Source of the DNA: Bacteroidales bacterium UBA1199
GTDB lineage: Bacteria; Bacteroidota; Bacteroidia; Bacteroidales; UBA932
Assembly: GCA_002309795.1 (NCBI GenBank)
Contig: DBXZ01000044.1
Location: 1-19,688 of the forward strand
Reading direction: 5' to 3'
DNA: 19,688 bases
The position numbers and the translations under genes were made by a program. Of the stretch, positions 7,376 to 14,419 are shown piece after piece. The stretch's first letter is position 1. Each line of letters starts with the position of its first letter. The notes beneath the pieces are model-generated. The model made no database searches. It saw only the letters and a list, made by a program, of their open reading frames with translations, and was not told the origin of the DNA.

Positions 7376-9538
7376 ATGGAAAAGAACTTCAAAAGAACCC
7401 TCGTTACCTGCGCGCTTCCCTACGCGAATGGTCCGGTACACATCGGCCACCTGGCCGGCGTTTACGTTCCTGCAGACACTTATGTCCGCTATCTGCGGCT
7501 CCGTGGAGAGGATGTCCTCTTCGTCTGCGGTTCCGACGAACACGGCGTGCCAATCACCATCAAGGCACGGCAGAACGGCTGTACCCCGCAGGATATCGTG
7601 GATCAATACCATACCCTGATCAAGGATTCCTTCAGCGGCCTGGGTATCAACTTCGATATCTACTCCCGCACCAGTTCCGCCGTGCACCACAAGAATGCGG
7701 CGGCCTTCTTCAAGAAACTCTACGACGAGGGCAAGTTCGTCACAAAGGAGAGCGAGCAGTACTACGACCCGGAGGCCAAGCAGTTCCTGGCCGACCGCTA
7801 TATCGTGGGCACCTGCCCCAAGTGCGGTTCGGAGGGCGCCTACGGCGACCAGTGCGAGAAGTGCGGCAGTACCCTCAGCCCGGAGGAACTGATCAATCCC
7901 AAGAGCAAGCTGAGCGGCGCGGAGCCCGTCAAGAAGAAGACCACCCACTGGTATCTTCCGCTGGATCAATATGGAAAGTGGCTCTCCGACTGGATTCTGG
8001 AAGGTCATAAAGAGTGGCGTTCCAACGTCTACGGCCAGGTGAAGAGCTGGATTGACGGCGGCCTGCAGCCACGTGCCGTGAGCCGCGATCTGGACTGGGG
8101 CGTACCCGTTCCGGTGGAAGGCGCGGAGGGCAAGGTGCTCTACGTCTGGTTCGATGCTCCCATCGGCTACATCTCCAACACGCAGGAACTCCTGCCGCAG
8201 AGCTGGGAACGCTGGTGGAAGAGTGCGGACACCCGCATGATTCACTTCATAGGCAAGGATAACATCGTCTTCCACTGCATCGTCTTCCCGGCTATGCTGA
8301 AGGCTTACGGCGAGGGCTATATCCTCCCCGACAACGTCCCGGCCAACGAGTTCCTCAACCTCGAAGGTGACAAGATTTCCACCTCGCGCAACTGGGCGGT
8401 CTGGGCACATGAATACCTGAAGGATTTCCCCGGCAAAGAGGACGTCATCCGCTACGTGCTCACCGCCAACGCGCCTGAGACCAAAGATAACGACTTCAGC
8501 TGGAAGGACTTCCAGACCCGCAACAACTCCGAACTGGTAGGCATCTTCGGTAACTTCGTGAACCGCGCCGTGGTGCTTACCCACAAGTACTTCGAAGGTA
8601 AAGTGCCGGCAGCAGGCGAGTTGCAGGCCATTGACCGCGAGGCGCTGGCGGAGATTCCCGCCCTGAAGGCGTCGCTGGAACAGAACCTGTCGAACTACAA
8701 GTTCCGCGAAGCGCTCAAGGATGCGATGAGCATCGCGCGCGTGGGCAACAAGTATATCTCCGATACTGAACCGTGGAAGGTGGCCAAGACCGACATGGCG
8801 CGCACCGCCACCATCCTGAACGTGTCGCTGCAGATCTGCGCCGACCTGGCCATCGCCTTCGAACCCTTCACTCCGTTTGCAGCGGAACGGCTGCGCGCAA
8901 TGCTGTGCGTGGACCTCGACGCGGGAACGGATCACCGCAAGGGCGAGCAGGTTACGGTCAACACCTACAAAGAAGGGGAAGGCGCTGCCATCCACACCAA
9001 CCGCACTGCGGAAGGCCTCTGCCTGAAGTGGGACAATCTGGGCGCCCGGGAAATCCTGCCCGCAGGCCACAAGATCGGCGAAGCGCAGCTGCTGTTTGCC
9101 AAGATTGAAGACGACGCCATCCAGGCGCAGCTCGACCGTCTCGAGGCCATCCGCGCCGAGAAAGAGGCCGCTGCCAAGGCAGAAGCTGCCAAGCAGGTCC
9201 AGCCCCAGAAGGCGGAGTGCAGTTTCGAGGATTTCGAGAAGATGGATATCCGCACCGCCACCGTACTGGCTGCAGAGCGCGTGCCCAAGACCGACAAGCT
9301 ACTGAAACTCAGTATCGATACAGGCATCGACAAACGCACCATCGTTTCGGGTATCGCAGAGTATTACACGCCCGAACAGATGGTAGGCAGGCAGATCTGC
9401 ATCCTGGCCAACCTCAAACCGCGCATGATCCGCGGAATCGAGAGTTGCGGCATGATCCTGATGGCCAAACAGAGCGACGGCAAGATGCGCGTCGTTTCGC
9501 CCGAAGAGGCCGTAATAAACGGAGCGGTCGTAGGATAA
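7376..9538 (+). CDS. metG: Methionine--tRNA ligase with C-terminal tRNA-binding domain
   Basis: A class I synthetase that charges initiator and elongator tRNA-Met. The 720-residue product has HIGH at residues 22-25 and the KMSKS-type motif KISTSR at 333-338. A zinc knuckle is formed by Cys147, Cys150, Cys160 and Cys163 (CPKC, then CEKC). After a Lys/Ala/Glu-rich linker (about 585-615) comes an EMAPII-like OB-fold tRNA-binding domain (617-720), which in this family promotes dimerisation and tRNA binding. An in-frame ATG at 7358 would add six residues (MLFLRI), but ATG 7376 ([11 protein letters not shown]) fits the family N-terminus and the -7 box at 7362. Upstream is the ssb divergent region; downstream it converges on the M3 peptidase gene with a 31-bp gap. 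Confidence 0.97.
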   Translation: MEKNFKRTLVTCALPYANGPVHIGHLAGVYVPADTYVRYLRLRGEDVLFVCGSDEHGVPITIKARQNGCTPQDIVDQYHTLIKDSFSGLGINFDIYSRTSSAVHHKNAAAFFKKLYDEGKFVTKESEQYYDPEAKQFLADRYIVGTCPKCGSEGAYGDQCEKCGSTLSPEELINPKSKLSGAEPVKKKTTHWYLPLDQYGKWLSDWILEGHKEWRSNVYGQVKSWIDGGLQPRAVSRDLDWGVPVPVEGAEGKVLYVWFDAPIGYISNTQELLPQSWERWWKSADTRMIHFIGKDNIVFHCIVFPAMLKAYGEGYILPDNVPANEFLNLEGDKISTSRNWAVWAHEYLKDFPGKEDVIRYVLTANAPETKDNDFSWKDFQTRNNSELVGIFGNFVNRAVVLTHKYFEGKVPAAGELQAIDREALAEIPALKASLEQNLSNYKFREALKDAMSIARVGNKYISDTEPWKVAKTDMARTATILNVSLQICADLAIAFEPFTPFAAERLRAMLCVDLDAGTDHRKGEQVTVNTYKEGEGAAIHTNRTAEGLCLKWDNLGAREILPAGHKIGEAQLLFAKIEDDAIQAQLDRLEAIRAEKEAAAKAEAAKQVQPQKAECSFEDFEKMDIRTATVLAAERVPKTDKLLKLSIDTGIDKRTIVSGIAEYYTPEQMVGRQICILANLKPRMIRGIESCGMILMAKQSDGKMRVVSPEEAVINGAVVG

Positions 9539-9549
9539 CCCGCGACCGC
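9524..9549. terminator. Weak hairpin between metG and the peptidase gene
   Basis: GCGGTCG (9524-9530) pairs with CGACCGC (9543-9549) around a 12-base loop that contains the metG stop codon. No T tract follows on either strand. It may slow polymerase between the convergent genes but is not a typical intrinsic terminator. Confidence 0.25.
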
Positions 9550-9569
9550 CCCTTTAACGTCGTCTCCGA

Positions 9570-11654
9570 CTATTTCATTCCCATCTTTTCAAGCAGGGCT
9601 TCCGGACGCGGATCGCGACCGCGGAAGTCCCGGAAGAGAATGTCCGCATCTACGGTACCGCCCTTGCTGAGCAGTTTCTCGCGGAAAGCGGTTGCCACTT
9701 CGCGGTTGAAGATGCCCTTTTCCTTGAAGAGCGAGAAAGCATCGGCCTCCAGCACTTCCGCCCACTTGTAGGAGTAGTAGCCGGCTGCATAGCCGCCTGC
9801 GAAGATGTGGGTGAAGGAGGGGCTGAAGATCACATCTTTCACGCTGGGCATGATGGGTTTCTGGTTCACCACGTTCTGTTCGAAAGCGATCGGGTCAACG
9901 CCCGTAACATCGGTGAGGGTGTGCCAGCCCATATCTACGAGGCCGTAGTTCAACTGACGGATGCAGGAGTAGCCGGCCAGGTAGTTCTTGGAGGCCACAA
10001 TCTTGTCAATCAGTTCCTGCGGAATCACTTCGCCGGTCTTGTAGTGCTTTGCGAAGGTCTTGAGGTACTCGGGTTCATAGGCCCAGTTCTCCATGATCTG
10101 CGAAGGAAGCTCCACAAAGTCGCGCGCCACGTTGGTACCGGTCAGCGAAGGATAGGTACCTTCCGCCAGCATGCCGTGGAGGCCGTGGCCGAACTCATGC
10201 AGGATGGTGGTGACTTCGTCGAAGGTCAGCAGCGAAGGCTCGGTAGCCGTCGGCTTGGTGAAGTTGGTCACCAGCGAAACGAAAGGACGCTGCTCTGCAC
10301 CGTTCACGAAGCCCTGCTCGCGGAACGAGGTCATCCACGCACCGCCGCGTTTGCTCTCGCGCGGGAAGTAGTCGATATAGAGGACCGCCATGAAACGGCC
10401 GTTCTCGTCGGTCACGTCGAACGCGTGAACATCCGGATGGTAGACCGGGATGTCCGGATTCTCGGTGAACTGCAGGCCGTAGAGACGGTTTGCCAGGTCG
10501 AAGATGGCTGCCTGCACGCTGCTCAGTTCGAAGTAAGGTTTGAGCAGTTCTTCGTTGATGGCGTATTTCTCATCGCGGTACTTTTCAGCCCAGTAGGAGA
10601 AATCCCACGGCATCAGTTTGCCCTGGAAGCCGTTCTTGGCTGCATATTTCTGGATGTCTGCCACATCGCGCAGTGCGGACGGGTAGGATTTGACGCGCAG
10701 GTCATTGAGGAACGTCAGCACGTTCTCCGGCGTCTTGGCCATGCGGTCTTCGATTGCATAAGCCGCGAAGGTCTTGTAGCCCAGCAGGTTTGCACTCTTC
10801 ATGCGAAGATCCAGAATCTTGTTGATGTTCTCCAGGTTGTTGAACTCACCGCCTACGCATTTGGAGTTGTAGGCCGTCCACATCTGGCGGCGGAGTTCAC
10901 GGTTCTCGCTGTAGCGGAGGAACGGACCGTAGCTCGGAGCGTTGAGCGTATAGACCCAGCCTTCCAGGCCGCGTGCGGCAGCATCTTCGGCGCCCATTTC
11001 GCGGACATACTGCGGCAGGCCTGCGAGGTCAGCTTCATCCGTGATATGCAGCGTGTAAGCGTTGGTCGCGGAGAGCACGTTCTTGCCGAACTGGAGCGTT
11101 GCGATCGAAAGTTCCTCCTGAATCTTGGCGTAAGCCGCCTTGTCTTCATCGGAGAGGTTGGCGCCACTCTGGACGAACTGTTTGTAGGACTCTTCGAGCA
11201 GTTTTGCCTGTTCGGGGGTCAGGTCCAGGCTTTCCCGGCTGTCATACACGGTTTTGACGCGTTCAAAAAGCACCGGGTTGAGCATGATGGACATCGAGAA
11301 TTCGGTCAGCAGCGGGGAGATTTCCTCAGCCAGGTTCTGCATCTCTTCGTTGGTGCAGGATTCGTTGAGATTGAAGAAGATGTTGCTGACGCGGGTCATG
11401 GCTTCGCCCGCATAGGTCAGGGCCTCGACGGTGTTGGCAAAAGTCGGAGCCTCGGGGTTGTTAACGATGGCCTCGACTTCAGCCTTACCTTCTTTAATAG
11501 CCTGAAGGAAAGCGGGTTTGTAGTGTTCCGTCTTGATCTTGTCAAACGCGGGTGCACCGTGCGGAGCATCAGACGGAGCGAGAAGCGGATTGTTCATAGT
11601 ACAGGATGTGAGGGTTGCAGCCAGCAGTAGGGCCGCCAAAATCGTCTTTTTCAT
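9570..11654 (-). CDS. dcp: M3-family dipeptidyl carboxypeptidase, lipoprotein
   Basis: A zinc peptidase of family M3 that removes dipeptides from peptide C-termini; the full-length match to Dcp-type sequences supports this over oligopeptidase A or F. The 694-residue product has the zinc motif HEFGH at 486-490 and the third ligand Glu515, within the M3-typical LHEFGHGLHGML and FVELPSQIMENW blocks. It begins with a lipoprotein signal (MKKTILAALLLAATLTSC, lipobox Cys18), so the enzyme should sit membrane-anchored facing the periplasm, unlike the soluble E. coli Dcp. ATG 11654 gives that signal directly. It is divergent from the GlsB-like gene and convergent with metG. No confident promoter is visible. 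Confidence 0.93.
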   Translation of the reverse strand: MKKTILAALLLAATLTSCTMNNPLLAPSDAPHGAPAFDKIKTEHYKPAFLQAIKEGKAEVEAIVNNPEAPTFANTVEALTYAGEAMTRVSNIFFNLNESCTNEEMQNLAEEISPLLTEFSMSIMLNPVLFERVKTVYDSRESLDLTPEQAKLLEESYKQFVQSGANLSDEDKAAYAKIQEELSIATLQFGKNVLSATNAYTLHITDEADLAGLPQYVREMGAEDAAARGLEGWVYTLNAPSYGPFLRYSENRELRRQMWTAYNSKCVGGEFNNLENINKILDLRMKSANLLGYKTFAAYAIEDRMAKTPENVLTFLNDLRVKSYPSALRDVADIQKYAAKNGFQGKLMPWDFSYWAEKYRDEKYAINEELLKPYFELSSVQAAIFDLANRLYGLQFTENPDIPVYHPDVHAFDVTDENGRFMAVLYIDYFPRESKRGGAWMTSFREQGFVNGAEQRPFVSLVTNFTKPTATEPSLLTFDEVTTILHEFGHGLHGMLAEGTYPSLTGTNVARDFVELPSQIMENWAYEPEYLKTFAKHYKTGEVIPQELIDKIVASKNYLAGYSCIRQLNYGLVDMGWHTLTDVTGVDPIAFEQNVVNQKPIMPSVKDVIFSPSFTHIFAGGYAAGYYSYKWAEVLEADAFSLFKEKGIFNREVATAFREKLLSKGGTVDADILFRDFRGRDPRPEALLEKMGMK

Positions 11655-11677
11655 ACTGCGAAATTAGCGAATTTTCG

Positions 11678-11685
11678 TATATTTG
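11678..11685 (+). promoter_or_regulatory. -7 box for the GlsB-like membrane protein gene
   Basis: TATATTTG matches TAnnTTTG exactly and lies 24 bases before ATG 11710. A matching -33 TTTG is not evident at the expected distance. The box overlaps an alternative TTG start at 11683, supporting ATG 11710 as the true start. Confidence 0.5.
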
Positions 11686-11709
11686 CTATACCTATTAATA
11701 CTTACGACT

Positions 11710-11958
11710 ATGTGGTCTATTATTGTTTCTATTCTGATCGGTGCCCTGGCAGGCTGCATTGCAGGCCGCATCATGAGAGGCTCCGGCTTTGGTTTCTGGG
11801 TTAACCTGCTGGTTGGTATCGTCGGCGGTTTTATCGGCGGCAGCCTTCTCAGCTGGCTGGGTATTGCCTGGGGTGCAACCTGGGTAGGCCGTATCATCAC
11901 GGCCGTGATCGGCGCTGTGATCCTGCTCTGGGTCATCAACCTGATCAAGAAGAAATAG
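11710..11958 (+). CDS. GlsB/YeaQ/YmgE-family small membrane protein
   Basis: An 82-residue integral membrane protein of the transglycosylase-associated/GlsB-YeaQ-YmgE type, often linked to general stress responses although the molecular function is not known. Three hydrophobic segments are visible (about 2-20, 28-48 and 55-76), separated by Gly-rich turns such as GIVGGFIGG, and the tail is basic (LIKKK). The conserved ALAGCIAGRIMRGSGFG segment of the family is present near residues 12-28. The frame extends upstream to TTG 11683, but that falls in the promoter, so ATG 11710 is used. It is convergent with the YgiQ-type gene, with one base between the stop codons, and divergent from the M3 peptidase. 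Confidence 0.9.
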   Translation: MWSIIVSILIGALAGCIAGRIMRGSGFGFWVNLLVGIVGGFIGGSLLSWLGIAWGATWVGRIITAVIGAVILLWVINLIKKK

Positions 11959-11959
11959 C

Positions 11960-13696
11960 CTAGCGTCGGAAGAAGAGTTCCTTCTGCGCCTTCTTGCGCT
12001 CGGGGTCGCGTTCCACGGCCACGGGTTGCATTGTGCGCGGATCCAATCCCGTATAGAACATCACGGACGACGTCGTCATGGGCGTCGGCATAAAGTCTTG
12101 CACCTGCTCCATCCAGATACCCTTGAGGGCAGGATGGCGGCGGAGCTTTTGCATATCTTCCAACGTGCAGCCCGGGTGGGATGAGATAAAATAGGGCACC
12201 AGTTCCAGGTGCGTCCCCTCTTCGGTGTTGATGGCATCGAACTCGCGCCGCAGCCGCTCGAAGAGCGCGAAAGAGGGTTTGGCCATCATTCCCAATACGC
12301 GGGATTCGGTATGCTCCGGAGCGACCTTCATGCGGCCGGAGGTGTGATGCATCATCACTTCGCGCAGATACTTGCGGCCCGTATCGTCCAGGAAGCCCTT
12401 TTCATCCAGGAACAGGTCATAACGGATGCCGCTGCCGATGTAGGCGTGGCGCACCCCCTTGACCGCACAGACGCGGCGGTAAAGATCCAACAAAGCGGCA
12501 TGCGAAGTGTCCAGATTGGTGCAGCGTGCAGGGAAGAGGCAGGATTTGCGACGGCAGACCGCACATTTTTCCCGGTCGCGGCCGCCCAGGCTATACATGT
12601 TGGCCGTGGGTGCGCCCAGGTCCGAGATGTTGCCGCGAAATTCCGGCATGGCCGCCAGCTTTTTGACTTCCTGCACGATGCTGTCCGCGCTGCGACTCTG
12701 GATGAATTTTCCCTGGTGCGCGGCGATCGTGCAGAAGTTGCAGCCGCCGAAACAGCCCCGGTGCGTGATAATACTGTCTTTGATCATGTCCCACGCCGGA
12801 ATCCGTTTGCCCTTGTAGCGCGGGTGCGGCAGCTTGGTGAAGGGCAAATCCCAGTAGGAATCCATCTCGGCCGTGGTGGCGGGGTCGCAGGGCGGATTGA
12901 CCTGCACGTAACCCTCGCCCACCGGTTCGAAGATGGTGTCGGGGTGCAGCAGGTTGGCGTGCGTTTCAATCTGGTGGAAGTTCTCCGCCAGTGCTTTGCG
13001 CTCCGCGAGGCAGTCCTCGTAACCGTGCAGGATCAGACGGTGCTCTGCGGGCCGTGGCGTACCTTTGCGGTAGAAGGCAATCTGCGGCAGGGATTCCATC
13101 TGGTGGCGGCTCCACCCCTTTTCAAACGCGCGCGTAAGGGCCAGCATCGGCTTTTCGCCCATACCGTAGCAGAGCCAGTCGGCCCCGCTGTCTATCAGGA
13201 TGGAAGGCATCAGGCGGTCGTCCCAGTAGTCGTAGTGCGTCAGGCGGCGGAGCGATGCTTCAACACCCCCGATCACCACCGGAACGTCGGGCCACAACTG
13301 CTTGAGAATCTTCGTATAGGTAATGACCGCACGGTCCGGACGCTGACCGGCTTTACCTTCGGGCGTGTAAGCGTCGTCATGGCGCAGGCGGCGGGCGGCG
13401 GTGTAATGGTTCACCATGGAATCCATCGCACCGGCACTGACGCCGAAGTAGAGACGCGGCGCGCCCAGTTTGCGGAAATCGCGCAGATCGTCCCGCCAGT
13501 TGGGCTGGGGCACCACCGCAACCCGGTAGCCGTGCTTCTGAAGCCAGCGGGCGATGCAGGCCGTTCCGAAGCTCGGATGGTCCACGAAGGCGTCGCCCGT
13601 AAAGAGGATGACGTCGATATAATCCCAGCCGAGGCGCTCGACCTCTTTGGCGGAAGTAGGAAACATCTCGGCGGATGTGTCGGAAGCGGTCTGCAT
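11960..13696 (-). CDS. YgiQ-family radical SAM protein
   Basis: A member of the large UPF0313/YgiQ radical SAM group, whose substrate is unknown. With ATG 13696 the product is 578 residues. The N-terminal domain (PTSAKEVERLGWDYIDVILF, then GDAFVDHPSFG) and the VIGGVEASLRR strand are hallmarks of the family. The radical SAM cluster CFGGCNFC gives Cys315, Cys319 and Cys322, followed by a second Cys-rich stretch CAVCRRKSCLFPARC that is normal for YgiQ. The frame stays open upstream to 14260, but that part is antisense to a real gene and has no family similarity. A later ATG at 13666 (MFPTSAKE) is the alternative start. A near-consensus -7 box (TACCTTTA, 13712-13705) precedes ATG 13696. The first residues (QTASDTSAE) are not conserved. 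Confidence 0.92.
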   Translation of the reverse strand: MQTASDTSAEMFPTSAKEVERLGWDYIDVILFTGDAFVDHPSFGTACIARWLQKHGYRVAVVPQPNWRDDLRDFRKLGAPRLYFGVSAGAMDSMVNHYTAARRLRHDDAYTPEGKAGQRPDRAVITYTKILKQLWPDVPVVIGGVEASLRRLTHYDYWDDRLMPSILIDSGADWLCYGMGEKPMLALTRAFEKGWSRHQMESLPQIAFYRKGTPRPAEHRLILHGYEDCLAERKALAENFHQIETHANLLHPDTIFEPVGEGYVQVNPPCDPATTAEMDSYWDLPFTKLPHPRYKGKRIPAWDMIKDSIITHRGCFGGCNFCTIAAHQGKFIQSRSADSIVQEVKKLAAMPEFRGNISDLGAPTANMYSLGGRDREKCAVCRRKSCLFPARCTNLDTSHAALLDLYRRVCAVKGVRHAYIGSGIRYDLFLDEKGFLDDTGRKYLREVMMHHTSGRMKVAPEHTESRVLGMMAKPSFALFERLRREFDAINTEEGTHLELVPYFISSHPGCTLEDMQKLRRHPALKGIWMEQVQDFMPTPMTTSSVMFYTGLDPRTMQPVAVERDPERKKAQKELFFRR

Positions 13697-13704
13697 TTCA
13701 CCGA

Positions 13705-13712
13705 TAAAGGTA
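13705..13712 (-). promoter_or_regulatory. Candidate -7 box for the YgiQ-type gene
   Basis: On the minus strand TACCTTTA matches seven of the eight positions of TAnnTTTG and ends 8 bases before ATG 13696. That implies a leader of only a few bases. No strong -33 is visible. Confidence 0.35.
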
Positions 13713-13821
13713 CGAAATTCCCGTTTTCTTGCAGAAAAACACGTAAACGGAACCGCTTTTTCGTGTTCTTTGAAGCGACCGACCAACGCTGACAATTCTT
13801 TCCGATTATTCGTCCCACCCC

Positions 13822-13853
13822 CTTGACAGAGGCTTCCAGGGCCCTTATCTTTG
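13822..13853 (+). promoter_or_regulatory. Consensus promoter for the zinc-ribbon protein gene
   Basis: The -7 box TATCTTTG (13846-13853) is perfect. A -33 box CTTG (13822-13825, within TTGACA) lies upstream with a 20-bp spacer. The start codon at 13883 is preceded by GAGGAGG (13869-13875, 7 bases before ATG), the only strong Shine-Dalgarno I see in the window. Confidence 0.75.
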
Positions 13854-13882
13854 CGTGAAACGAAGATTGAGGAGGACAGATT

Positions 13883-14227
13883 ATGAACAGTTCCTGTATC
13901 GAATGCGGCGCAACGCTCACCGGCCGCAGCGACAAAAAATTCTGCAGCGACTACTGCCGCGCAACCTATCACAACGCACATTACCGGAAGGTAGCCAGCG
14001 AACAGGCGCCCGTGGCGCGCATCCTGCGCCGGAACTTCGATATACTGGGCCGCCTGCATGCCACCGGCCGCCGCCGGGCCGACCGCAAGAGTCTCAAAAA
14101 GCTGCAGTTCAACACCGATTATTTCACTGCCGCCCGAAAGGGGCGGTTCGGTCGCCGAATCTACTCCTGCTACACCTACTCCTACCGCTTCACCCTCTCC
14201 GGTGCCCTGCGGCTGATAGCAGGGTAA
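13883..14227 (+). CDS. Small basic zinc-ribbon protein, unknown function
   Basis: The 114-residue product starts with a treble-clef-like zinc ribbon: Cys5-x2-Cys8, 12 residues, Cys21-x3-Cys25, in the context SDKKFCSDYCRATYHNAHYR. This resembles the small hypothetical proteins with CxxCG...RSDKKFCSxxCR found across Bacteroidota; no function is known to me. The rest (about 35-114) is rich in Arg and Lys (for example RRNFDILGRLHATGRRR), suggesting nucleic-acid contact. It has its own consensus promoter and a strong Shine-Dalgarno, and ends in a strong bidirectional terminator, so it is a monocistronic and probably well-expressed gene. ATG 13883 is clearly fixed by the Shine-Dalgarno. Confidence 0.85.
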   Translation: MNSSCIECGATLTGRSDKKFCSDYCRATYHNAHYRKVASEQAPVARILRRNFDILGRLHATGRRRADRKSLKKLQFNTDYFTAARKGRFGRRIYSCYTYSYRFTLSGALRLIAG

Positions 14228-14250
14228 GGAGCGGCCGAAGGTCGCGACTG

Positions 14251-14300
14251 ATCTCCACAAAAAAAGAGAGCCCGAAAGGACTCTCTTTTTTTGTGGAGAT
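14251..14300. terminator. Bidirectional terminator fused to the tRNA-Ala 3' end
   Basis: Perfect 20-bp arms (14251-14270 and 14281-14300) close on a C/A mismatch, 2 further pairs and a GAAA tetraloop (14274-14277). A seven-base A run in the left arm and the T run in the right arm give T tracts on both strands. It can therefore end the zinc-ribbon transcript (+) and the tRNA-Ala transcript (-). The outer 7 bases of the right arm (14294-14300) belong to the tRNA acceptor end. Confidence 0.9.
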
Positions 14301-14367
14301 AGTCGGAGTCGAACCGACGACCCTCTGCTTGCAAAGCAGATGCTCTAGCCAACTGAGCTATACCCCC
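14294..14367 (-). tRNA. tRNA-Ala (anticodon UGC)
   Basis: Read on the minus strand this is a 74-base cloverleaf. The acceptor GGGGGTA pairs with TATCTCC (two G-T pairs) and the discriminator is A. The D arm is GCTC/GAGC with an AGTTGGCTA loop. The anticodon stem TCTGC/GCAGA holds loop TTTGCAA, giving anticodon TGC. The T arm GTCGG/CCGAC holds TTCGACT. The 3' CCA is not encoded. It has its own promoter at 14384-14414 and could also be reached by read-through from dnaG. Confidence 0.96.
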
Positions 14368-14383
14368 GTGTCAATTGCGGATG

Positions 14384-14414
14384 CAAATGTAGGTATAATT
14401 TTCAAACCTGCAAA
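14384..14414 (-). promoter_or_regulatory. Consensus promoter for tRNA-Ala
   Basis: On the minus strand a TTTG -33 box (14414-14411) and a perfect TACATTTG -7 box (14391-14384) are separated by 19 bp, an exact match to the Bacteroidota consensus. The tRNA starts 16 bases after the -7 box. The promoter lies entirely in the gap between dnaG and the tRNA. Confidence 0.85.
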
Positions 14415-14419
14415 TTTTT

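Noticed and set aside
9807..11630. Long open frame on the plus strand opposite the M3 peptidase gene
   Set aside because: It has no recognisable domain, is His/Val/Arg-rich as expected from reading GC-rich codons in antisense, and the minus strand encodes a clear full-length peptidase.
11658..11665. TAATTTCG on the minus strand as a -7 box for the M3 peptidase gene
   Set aside because: It deviates from consensus and lies only 3 bases before the ATG, so transcription would begin inside the codon for the start.
13697..14260. Upstream extension of the YgiQ-type frame
   Set aside because: The extra N-terminal sequence is antisense to the zinc-ribbon gene, has no family similarity and would cross the gene's own promoter region.
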